From NCBI GenBank assembly GCA_022823365.1, contig JAJDXG010000034.1, positions 1 through 51,240 on the forward strand: a stretch of 51,240 nucleotides of DNA, read 5' to 3'. The first letter of the stretch is position 1, and every line of letters starts with the position of its first letter. The translations under genes and the position numbers were made by a program. Of this stretch, positions 44,718-51,240 are shown piece after piece. Source of the DNA: Gemmatimonadota bacterium (GTDB taxonomy: Bacteria > Gemmatimonadota > Gemmatimonadetes > Longimicrobiales > Gaopeijiaceae). A model generated the notes under the pieces. It was not told the DNA's origin and made no database searches. It saw only the letters and a program-made list of their open reading frames with translations.

Positions 44718-45550
44718 GTCTGTTCCGGGAGCTGCCCCTGCGGGCCGTCTCCCGCCCAGCGCTCGGGGTCGTGGTGCTCGAGGTATTCCTTCCGGTTCAC
44801 GAAGCCGTTGAACATCGACATCGTGATCCACCACTTCTCGGGCCGAATCGCGAAGTAGATGTGCGCGATCACCAGCGAGATCAGCGCCACCCCGCTCAGC
44901 CCGTGCACCACATAGACCACGCCCCACATCGCATCCGAGAGGATGTAGGGGTTGCGTGCCCAGAACCAGGTGTCGACCCGGAACATCATCAGCACGCCCG
45001 TGGCCACGGCGGCGAATGTCACCACCACGATGGCGTGATGGTACATCTTGTGGTCGAGCGGATACTTGGCCGCCTTGGGGCCCTCCGGCTGCTCCTTGCC
45101 GAAGAAGCGCTTCACCTCGCGCTTGGCGGTCTCCACATCGTCCCTGCCCACCCACATCGACCAGAAGTCCTGCCAGAAGGTGGAGTGGATGATGTGGTAG
45201 ACGACGGTGAGGATCAGCAGCACCCCGGCCAGCCAGTGAATGGTCACCCACGGAAACTGGATCCCCGCCCAGGGGAAGAAGGCGGTGACCAGCAGGGCGA
45301 ACATGGAGATGGCCATCAGCCAGTGGAACGCGCGCGCGGAAAAGGTGTGGCGCAGAATGCGCGCGGGCAGGCCCGGGGGCGCCGGGGCGTCATCGCCGTG
45401 ACCGTTGGCGGTCGCCAGGCTGCGCACCCACAGGGCGTGGCCCGTCACAAACACCACCCCCGCGATCAGCGCGGCCCACATCAGGTCGAAGGAGATCCCG
45501 ATCAGAACCTCCTGATTCCATGGATTGGCGGCCCTGCGCCAGAGCTCCAC
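44714..45550 (-). CDS. Membrane cytochrome b (b561 / formate dehydrogenase gamma-like)
   Basis: A 278-residue polytopic protein with heme-ligand histidines in its helices: ARAFHWLMAISMF, TIHWLAGVLLILTVVYHI, MYHHAIVVV and VVHGLSGVALISLVIAHIYF. This is the pattern of cytochrome b subunits that connect periplasmic dehydrogenases to the quinone pool. It follows the FAD subunit by 2 bp and overlaps the next gene by 4 nt. In this operon it would receive electrons from the exported molybdenum hydroxylase. The electron path from flavin or iron-sulfur cluster to heme is inferred. Confidence 0.85.
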   Translation of the reverse strand: MELWRRAANPWNQEVLIGISFDLMWAALIAGVVFVTGHALWVRSLATANGHGDDAPAPPGLPARILRHTFSARAFHWLMAISMFALLVTAFFPWAGIQFPWVTIHWLAGVLLILTVVYHIIHSTFWQDFWSMWVGRDDVETAKREVKRFFGKEQPEGPKAAKYPLDHKMYHHAIVVVTFAAVATGVLMMFRVDTWFWARNPYILSDAMWGVVYVVHGLSGVALISLVIAHIYFAIRPEKWWITMSMFNGFVNRKEYLEHHDPERWAGDGPQGQLPEQT

Positions 45551-45552
45551 CT

Positions 45553-46551
45553 CTACACCTCCGCGCGCACGGCTCGCCGCACCAGATTCTTCATGAGCGG
45601 GAGCTTGTACGCGTTGTGGCGCAGCGGCTGGGCACGGCGAATGGCGATGTCACCGGCTGCGACTCCGATGTCGTCGGTCGGCGCCTGGCCAATGACCGCG
45701 CGCTCGGCTTCGTCGAGCCGCATCGGGTAGGGCGCGACCCCGTTGACCGAGATGCGCGCGTCCTGGATCGTGCCGCCCGAAGTGCGCATCGCCGAAGCGA
45801 CGGTGACCAGCGAAAAGTCCCACGACTGGCGGTCGCGGATCTTCTCGAAGTAGAAGTCGGCGCCGGCCCAGGTGCCCGGAATGCGGATCGCGGTGAGCAG
45901 GTCGCCGGGCTCCATGACGGTCATGCGCTCGATGTCGATGCCGGGGCCGATGAAGAAGTCCTCGGCGTCGTACACGGTCTCGCCGGACGAATTCGTGACC
46001 ACCATCTGCGCGTCCAGCGCGATCGTTGCGGGCGCGGTGTCCGAGGGATTGATCGCCACGCAGCGGCTGGCGCCGAAGACGCAGTGTTCGGCGTTCATGG
46101 CCTTGGGCGCGGAGGCGTAACAGATGTTTCCGCCCGCCCGGTAGCAGGGCCATCCGCCGCGGTAGTACCAGCAGCGGGTATCCTGGGCGAGGTTGCCGCC
46201 GAGGGTGCCCTGGTTGCGGATCTGGGGTGTGGCCACGTGCTCGGCTGCCTGTGCCAGCAGTCCGAAGCGGCCGACGATGTCGGGATGGGTCGCCACCTCG
46301 GTGAGGGAGGTCATCGGCCCGATGACGAGCCCGTCACCATCGGCGCGGATGCCGCTCAGTTCCTCGATGCCCCCGAGGTCCACGATGGCCTCGGGGCGCT
46401 TGATGCGGTCCTTGAACCAGTCGAAGCTGTCCAGTCCACCCGCCAGGACCCAGGAGTTTTCCCCGTACTGGTCGAGCAGGTTGAGTGCGTCGCCGATGCT
46501 CGCCGGCTGGAAGAGCTCGCACGGCGGGATCATGTCGCGAATGACGGCCAT
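45553..46551 (-). CDS. FAD-binding subunit of xanthine dehydrogenase-family enzyme, with Cys-rich loop
   Basis: A 332-residue flavin subunit of the CoxM/HcrB type. FAD-site words are VLAGGLDSFDWFK and TLGGNLAQD. An insert right after the second word contains C127, C136, C144, C157 and C164 (region RCWYYRGGWPC to SRCVAINPSD). 4-hydroxybenzoyl-CoA reductase beta subunits carry a loop of the same kind that binds an extra 4Fe-4S cluster, so one is likely here. No signal peptide is visible, so export would depend on the partner subunit's Tat signal. CGGAGG lies 8 nt before the ATG. Confidence 0.87.
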   Translation of the reverse strand: MAVIRDMIPPCELFQPASIGDALNLLDQYGENSWVLAGGLDSFDWFKDRIKRPEAIVDLGGIEELSGIRADGDGLVIGPMTSLTEVATHPDIVGRFGLLAQAAEHVATPQIRNQGTLGGNLAQDTRCWYYRGGWPCYRAGGNICYASAPKAMNAEHCVFGASRCVAINPSDTAPATIALDAQMVVTNSSGETVYDAEDFFIGPGIDIERMTVMEPGDLLTAIRIPGTWAGADFYFEKIRDRQSWDFSLVTVASAMRTSGGTIQDARISVNGVAPYPMRLDEAERAVIGQAPTDDIGVAAGDIAIRRAQPLRHNAYKLPLMKNLVRRAVRAEV

Positions 46552-46566
46552 GGTCGGAGCCTCCGG

Positions 46567-48984
46567 TTACACGTGCGTTTCGAGAGGACGATACGGCTGC
46601 TCGGTGCCCGTGAGCGCCGCGAGCACCACGTCGGTGGTGAGCGGCGTCCGGCACAGGCACTGCCCGCCGAGAGCGTCCGCGACCGCCGAAGCGATCGCTG
46701 CCGCCCCGGCCCCGATGGGTGGTTCCCCGATCCCCTTCGCGCCCACCGGCGTCTGCGGGTCGGGTTCGTCGACGGCGGCCCACCTCATCCTCAGCGGAAC
46801 GTCGAGAATGCCGGGTGGGCGGGCCGTATAGAGGCGCTTGGCGAAGGCGACGCCCCACTGCGGGTCGAAGACCCACTTCTGGCTGCGCGCCTGGCCGAAG
46901 CCCTGCACCGCGCCGCCGTGGATCTGCGCCGCCAGACTGCGCGGGTGCAGGACGGTGCCGCAGTCGGTGACGCCGGTGTATTCGGTCAGGTCGATCTGGC
47001 CGGTTTCGACATCGACCTCCACCTGGGCGAACCCCATCACCCACGACCAGATGCTGCCGTCGCCCCCGTAGTTGTCGCGCGCCACGCCCATCAGGCCCTC
47101 GCCGGCGAGGTTGGTCGCGGACGCCACCGTCATGGGGTTGAGGTCGTCGGGCAGTTCGTGTCCGCTGTATCTGCCGCCCATGTCGATCGCGCGCCGGGCG
47201 GCCTCGGCGAAGGTCATGCCGCGGCCGGGGTTGGCGGTCTGGAAGACGCGCCCGTCCGCGCAGTCGTAGGAATCGGGAGACCCGCCCAGCGCCCCGGCCG
47301 CGATCTCCTGCAGCTTCGCCTTGGCGTCCAGCGCCGCGGCGTGGTTGGAGCGGGTATGGGCATGCGTGGTCTGACTGCCCGACTGGCTGGAACTCCACGG
47401 CAGGTTGCGCGAGGTGTCGCCCCACACCACCTCGCAGTCGTCCCATTCCATCCCCAGCACGTCGCACGCCGCGCGTGCGGTGTCGGCGATGGAGTGGGTG
47501 CCCAGGTTGCCGATGCCCTGGTGGATGTAGAGCCTCCCGTCCGGACGGATCACCAGCAGCCCGTCCATCCCCCGGCTCCCGCCCACGAAGGGGCTGATGC
47601 CGATGCCGACGCCAATGGACTTGGTGCCGCGGCGGGTCGCGCTGAGCTGCGTCCTTTCCTCCCAGCCGAACACCTCCGCGCCAAGATCCAGCGCCTCGCG
47701 CGCGAAGCAGCTCGACATCGTGCCCTGGGCGGGGCCGAGCCAGCCGTCGTGTCCAGGGGCGTTCACCCGCCGGATGTCGAGCCGGTCGATCCCCAGCTCG
47801 CGTGCGGCCTTGTCCATGATGGGCTCGAGCATGGCCACGATCTGGGCGCCGCCCGGGGCCCGCTGCGCCGATCGGGGCGGGGTGTTGGTGTACACCGAAA
47901 CCGCGCGGAAGCGCATGTGCTCGGGCTGGTAGCAGAGCGACGCCACCGTGCCGGCGGTGTTGAAGTCGCCGGAGCTGCCGTAGGAGCCGGCGTCCTGAAC
48001 GATGTAGAGGTCGATGGCGGTGACCCGACCGTCGTTCCTGAAGCCCATTTTCGCGAAGGACTGGAACCCGGGGCGCGCCCGGCCGATGTAGGTCTCCTCG
48101 TAGCGGTTGATGCGCAGCATCACCGGGCGCCCGGTCTTGCGCGACATGATCGCGGCCACGTCGTTGATGGGCGCCCCGGAGATCTTGCTGCCGAACCCGC
48201 CCCCGCAGTACTCCGTCACAAGCACGACATCGGACTGGTCCATGCCCAGACGGTTGGCCAGCCCTGCGTGGGTGCGCGCCGTGCTCTGGGTGGAGGTGTG
48301 CAGATAGAGCTTGCCGTTCTGCCAGTAGGCCATGACGCTGCGCGGCTCCATCGGATGATGGGACAGCGACTGGTGCAGCAGCGTCTCCTCGAGCACCAGG
48401 TCCGCATCCGCGAAGCCGTCGTCGACTTCACCGACGTTCCACTCGACCTGCGCCTCGCCCATCGGCAACCGGTCGGGGCCCGCGGCGTCGAAGTCCTCAT
48501 CGGTCCACTTGAACTCACGGATCTCACGGGTCTGGCCCTCGCGCCACTGGATGTTGCCGTCCAGGCGCGCGTTGGGGCCGCCCGGGCGCAGGCTGTCGAG
48601 CGGATCCACCACGAAGGGCAGGGGCTCGAAGTCGACCCGGATCGCCTCGATGGCGTCCGCCGCCGTGGTCTCGTCCACCGCGGCCACCGCCAGCACGGGC
48701 TCGCCCTCGTAGAGCGGCTCGTTGGTCAGGGCAGCCTCTGCCGCGACCCCCGTGATCTCGGGCATCAGCGGGTCGTCGGCGGTCAGGATGTCGACCACCC
48801 CCTCCATCGCCAGCGCCGCGCTCGCGTCGATGCGGCGCACGCGGCAGTGGGGCATGGGGGAGAGCAGCAGCTTGGCGAAGAGCATTCCCTCCGCGCGGAA
48901 ATCCTCGGCGTACCTGGCCCTGCCGGTGATCTTGGCTCGCAGATCCGGGGGCGCGATGTCTCGTCCAATAGCCTTCTCGGCCAT
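46567..48984 (-). CDS. Molybdopterin-binding subunit of xanthine dehydrogenase-family enzyme
   Basis: An 805-residue large subunit. It has the hammerhead domain (DLRAKITGRARYAEDF), Mo-cofactor motifs (EYCGGGFGSKI, TPPRSAQRAPGG) and the catalytic glutamate E754 in GAKGIGEPP. The set is that of an active hydroxylase of the xanthine dehydrogenase family, though the substrate pocket cannot be read reliably. It lacks its own signal peptide. GGAGGAGG precedes the ATG. An aldehyde, N-heterocycle or aromatic substrate is possible, and the neighbouring aldehyde dehydrogenase makes an aldehyde or its precursor an attractive guess. Confidence 0.9.
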   Translation of the reverse strand: MAEKAIGRDIAPPDLRAKITGRARYAEDFRAEGMLFAKLLLSPMPHCRVRRIDASAALAMEGVVDILTADDPLMPEITGVAAEAALTNEPLYEGEPVLAVAAVDETTAADAIEAIRVDFEPLPFVVDPLDSLRPGGPNARLDGNIQWREGQTREIREFKWTDEDFDAAGPDRLPMGEAQVEWNVGEVDDGFADADLVLEETLLHQSLSHHPMEPRSVMAYWQNGKLYLHTSTQSTARTHAGLANRLGMDQSDVVLVTEYCGGGFGSKISGAPINDVAAIMSRKTGRPVMLRINRYEETYIGRARPGFQSFAKMGFRNDGRVTAIDLYIVQDAGSYGSSGDFNTAGTVASLCYQPEHMRFRAVSVYTNTPPRSAQRAPGGAQIVAMLEPIMDKAARELGIDRLDIRRVNAPGHDGWLGPAQGTMSSCFAREALDLGAEVFGWEERTQLSATRRGTKSIGVGIGISPFVGGSRGMDGLLVIRPDGRLYIHQGIGNLGTHSIADTARAACDVLGMEWDDCEVVWGDTSRNLPWSSSQSGSQTTHAHTRSNHAAALDAKAKLQEIAAGALGGSPDSYDCADGRVFQTANPGRGMTFAEAARRAIDMGGRYSGHELPDDLNPMTVASATNLAGEGLMGVARDNYGGDGSIWSWVMGFAQVEVDVETGQIDLTEYTGVTDCGTVLHPRSLAAQIHGGAVQGFGQARSQKWVFDPQWGVAFAKRLYTARPPGILDVPLRMRWAAVDEPDPQTPVGAKGIGEPPIGAGAAAIASAVADALGGQCLCRTPLTTDVVLAALTGTEQPYRPLETHV

Positions 48985-49012
48985 TTCATCCTCCTCCGTA
49001 AAAGGCCGTTCG

Positions 49013-49654
49013 TCAGGCGCGTTGGCCCATCAACTCGACGGCTCGCTCCGCCGAGTCGAGGATCTTGTTGTAGTCGCCGCAGCGGCAGAGGTTGCCGGAC
49101 AACGCCTGCGCGCATTGAGCGCGGCTGGCGCTCGGGTTGTCCTCGACGAATGCGGCCATGCTCATGATGAAGCCGGGGGCGCAGAAGGCGCACTGGAACC
49201 CGCCTTCGTCCATGACCGCCTGCTGCACGGGATGGAGCTCGCCGTCGGGGCTCTCGAGGCCCTCGATGGTGCGAATCTCGCGGCCGCGCACCTGATGGGT
49301 CAGCATCGAACAGGAATAGTGCGTCACTCCATCGATGTGGACGGTGCAGGCCCCGCACTCGGCGCGGTCGCACCCCAGCTTGGTCCCGGTCAGCCCCAGC
49401 TTGTAGCGCAGCGTCATTGCCAGCGTCTCGTACGGGAGCACGTCGACGCGTCGCTGCTGGCCGTTGACGGTGAGCGTCATGAGCCGTTCCACCCCGCCCC
49501 GGGCCTGGCCGGCGGTCAACACGCCCGGACCCCGGAACAGGTAGCTGGACGCGGAGACGGTCGCGCCCGCCGCGATCACGCCCTTGATGAATTTGCGGCG
49601 TGAGTAGTTGCGGGGACCGCGGTCGCGGATGATCTCGACTTCGGTCACGGTCAT
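49013..49654 (-). CDS. 2Fe-2S subunit of xanthine dehydrogenase-family enzyme with Tat signal
   Basis: A protein of about 213 residues that begins with a Tat signal (NYSRRKFIKGVIAAGATVSAS), followed by a plant-type 2Fe-2S domain (GCDRAECGACTVHIDG, then SCSML) and a second four-helix 2Fe-2S domain (CAFCAPGF, GNLCRCGDY). Most family members are cytoplasmic, but the Tat signal here implies periplasmic export of the whole complex. The AAGGAGGTG site abuts the ATG at 49654 and has ideal spacing to the GTG at 49648, so either may be used. Electron flow would run from Mo through these clusters to flavin and the cytochrome b. Confidence 0.9.
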   Translation of the reverse strand: MTVTEVEIIRDRGPRNYSRRKFIKGVIAAGATVSASSYLFRGPGVLTAGQARGGVERLMTLTVNGQQRRVDVLPYETLAMTLRYKLGLTGTKLGCDRAECGACTVHIDGVTHYSCSMLTHQVRGREIRTIEGLESPDGELHPVQQAVMDEGGFQCAFCAPGFIMSMAAFVEDNPSASRAQCAQALSGNLCRCGDYNKILDSAERAVELMGQRA

Positions 49655-49663
49655 CACCTCCTT
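49655..49663 (-). promoter_or_regulatory. Consensus Shine-Dalgarno before the 2Fe-2S subunit
   Basis: AAGGAGGTG sits directly before ATG 49654 and 7 nt before GTG 49648. Spacing favours the GTG, codon preference the ATG. Both keep the Tat motif intact, so the mature protein is unaffected. Confidence 0.7.
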
Positions 49664-49756
49664 CGTGGTGTCGCTGGCCGGGAGTGCCCGGCACGCTTTC
49701 ACAACTTGCCAAGATACGGAGCCGGTCCCGGATATGCGAGTCTTTGAGGGACCATC

Positions 49757-51124
49757 TCAACCCACCCAAACCGACTTCACGTTCACGAACTCGTGGATGC
49801 CGAAGAGGGAGAGTTCGCGTCCGTAGCCGCTTTCCTTGACCCCGCCGAAGGGGAGCTGGGGGTCGGAGCGTACGAAGGCGTTCACGAAGCAGTTGCCGGC
49901 GTCGATCTCCTCGGCCGCAATGCGCCGCCCGCGCTCAAGGTCGCGGGTGAAGACCGAGGCGCCCAGCCCGTAGCGGGTGTCGTTGGCGACCGCGATGGCC
50001 TCGCGCTCGTCCGCCACCGGCACGATGGAGACGACCGGGCCGAACAGCTCCTCCTCGTAGGCGGGCATGCCCGGGCCCACGCCGTCCAGCACCGTGGGGG
50101 GATAGAACCAGCCCGGCCGGCCGGGCACGTGGCCGCCCACCAGCAGGGATGCGCCCGCCTCGACGCTCCCCCGCACCTGATCGTGCAGGCGGTCGCGCAG
50201 ATCCTCTCGCGCCAGCGGCCCGATGCGGTTGGCCTCATCGAAGGGATCGCCGAAGGTCGCCGCGCCCATCGCCTCCACCACCCGGTCGCGCAACTCCGCG
50301 AGCACGGGCTCGACCACGATGCAGCGCTTGGCGGCGATGCAGCTCTGCCCGGCGTTGATCAGGCGGCTGGTCACGCACAGGCGGGTGGCGAGCTCCAGGT
50401 CGGCGTCCTCGAGCACGATGCACGGGTCGTTGCCCCCCAGCTCCAGCACGGACTTCTTGACGTGGGCGGCCGCGGTCGCGGCCACCGTCTTCCCGGCGGC
50501 CGTGCTGCCCGTCAGCGTCACCGCGCGCACGCGCGCGTCGGCGATGAGCTCGGCGGCGCGGTCGTGGTCGATGAGCAGCGCGCGGAAGAGGTTTTCGGGG
50601 AAGCCGGCTTCGCGGAAGATGCCCTCGATGGCCAGCCCGCACCCCGGCACATTGGGCGCGTGCTTGAGGAGCGTCCCGTTCCCCGCCATCAGGTTGGGCG
50701 CGGCGAAGCGGAAGACCTGCCAGAAGGGGTAGTTCCAGGGCATGATGGCGAAGACGATGCCGATGGGCTGGAAGGTGATGAAGCTCTGGCGGGCTTCGGT
50801 CTCGACCGGCTGCGGAGCGAGGTAGCCCGGAGCGTGCTCGGCGTAGTGTTCGCACACCGTCGCGCACTTCTCGATCTCGGCGCGGGCTTCCCCCACGGGC
50901 TTCCCCATTTCGCGGGTCATGAGGTCGGCGAACTCGTCGCGCCGCTCTCTCAGGATGGGCGCCAGGCTCCCCACAAGCCGTGACCGCTCCGCCATGGGGG
51001 TGTCGCGCCAGCCCAGGAAGGCGTTCTGGCAGCCGGCCACGGCGCGGGCGTAGTCGCCGGAGGACATCTCCGGGTAGTCCCTGATGCGCCGGCCGGTCGC
51101 GGGATCTATCGCAGTGAACGGCAT
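49757..51124 (-). CDS. gabD: Succinate-semialdehyde dehydrogenase-like NAD(P)-dependent aldehyde dehydrogenase
   Basis: A 455-residue aldehyde dehydrogenase. The ATG at 51124 has GGAGG about 9 nt upstream. Motifs are PWNYPFW (N131), TLTGSTAAGKTV, the general base E228 in LELGGNDP and the nucleophile C262 in NAGQSCIAAKR. The C-terminus SGYGRELSLFGIHEFVNVKS is characteristic of the succinate-semialdehyde dehydrogenase branch. It lies 102 bp upstream of the molybdenum hydroxylase genes on the same strand, so it may be co-transcribed. It is cytoplasmic, whereas the hydroxylase is probably periplasmic, so they need not act on the same pool. No gene is seen between 51125 and the window end. Confidence 0.88.
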   Translation of the reverse strand: MPFTAIDPATGRRIRDYPEMSSGDYARAVAGCQNAFLGWRDTPMAERSRLVGSLAPILRERRDEFADLMTREMGKPVGEARAEIEKCATVCEHYAEHAPGYLAPQPVETEARQSFITFQPIGIVFAIMPWNYPFWQVFRFAAPNLMAGNGTLLKHAPNVPGCGLAIEGIFREAGFPENLFRALLIDHDRAAELIADARVRAVTLTGSTAAGKTVAATAAAHVKKSVLELGGNDPCIVLEDADLELATRLCVTSRLINAGQSCIAAKRCIVVEPVLAELRDRVVEAMGAATFGDPFDEANRIGPLAREDLRDRLHDQVRGSVEAGASLLVGGHVPGRPGWFYPPTVLDGVGPGMPAYEEELFGPVVSIVPVADEREAIAVANDTRYGLGASVFTRDLERGRRIAAEEIDAGNCFVNAFVRSDPQLPFGGVKESGYGRELSLFGIHEFVNVKSVWVG

Positions 51125-51240
51125 CGGGTTTAACCTCCAGAGGAGTTGTCCGTCATCGTCCATCCTCAGAAAGCCTAGCCGGAACGCGCATGGAAACAAG
51201 GCGTCCCACCACTCCGGAGGCCGAGGAGATCCTCGGACTC

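Noticed and set aside
45520-49167. 1215-codon plus-strand open frame across the molybdenum hydroxylase genes
   Set aside because: It spans several well-supported minus-strand genes and has no recognisable domain.
1-51240. CRISPR arrays, rRNA and tRNA genes
   Set aside because: No regular repeat-spacer array or recognisable rRNA or tRNA sequence was seen; the 22-, 30- and 100-bp repeats have no CRISPR-like spacers and no cas genes are present.

Overview
The window is high-GC bacterial chromosome. It carries outer-membrane TonB-dependent transport, Tat and lipoprotein signal peptides, secreted beta-propellers, a tricorn-type protease, S46 and M16 peptidases and a ba3-type oxidase. Starts are often GTG, and many genes are chained by 4-nt start/stop overlaps. 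This combination fits Gemmatimonadota or a similar high-GC Gram-negative lineage. That placement is an inference from gene content; no rRNA or tRNA gene was found to confirm it.

Left end (1-2.1 kb): a minus-strand coding fragment runs off the left edge and abuts a tyrosine integrase. Behind the integrase lies an AT-rich spacer with a phased 22-bp repeat array, then a small coiled-coil gene. This looks like one edge of an integrated element. From 2.2 to 8.3 kb, three plus-strand genes encode exported proteins: a YVTN propeller, a Cys-rich membrane-anchored peptide, and a giant sortilin-like propeller fused in frame to a lipoprotein-like Big_2 segment through a 30-bp tandem repeat. From 8.3 to 9.6 kb there are three nearly identical tandem genes for a membrane-anchored coiled-coil protein.

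Middle (9.6-26.3 kb): a soxC/soxD-like pair is divergent from a tricorn protease coupled to a UMF1-type MFS transporter. A secreted six-bladed propeller, a hicAB toxin-antitoxin pair with a probable operator, and a large TonB-dependent receptor follow. Next come a DUF222-HNH endonuclease with an upstream 100-bp-spaced direct repeat, and a three-gene ba3-type cytochrome oxidase.

Repair block (26.1-35.7 kb, minus strand): an AlkA-like glycosylase, a sterol-desaturase-family hydroxylase, addB, addA and a metallo-beta-lactamase-fold hydrolase, then a small membrane coiled-coil gene. Plus-strand genes follow: a YfbK-type VWA protein, a two-domain M16 peptidase with a terminator, and a Tat-exported class V aminotransferase-like enzyme.

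Right end (42.1-51.1 kb, minus strand): a closely packed cluster reading aldehyde dehydrogenase, Tat-signal 2Fe-2S subunit, molybdopterin subunit, FAD subunit with a Cys-rich loop, cytochrome b, an unknown helical protein, and an S46 peptidase lipoprotein. The central four genes look like a periplasmic molybdenum hydroxylase that passes electrons to the membrane through a b-type cytochrome. This is the most system-like unfamiliar assembly here. The tandem coiled-coil family and the 30-bp repeat inside the giant propeller gene are the other two signals most worth following.
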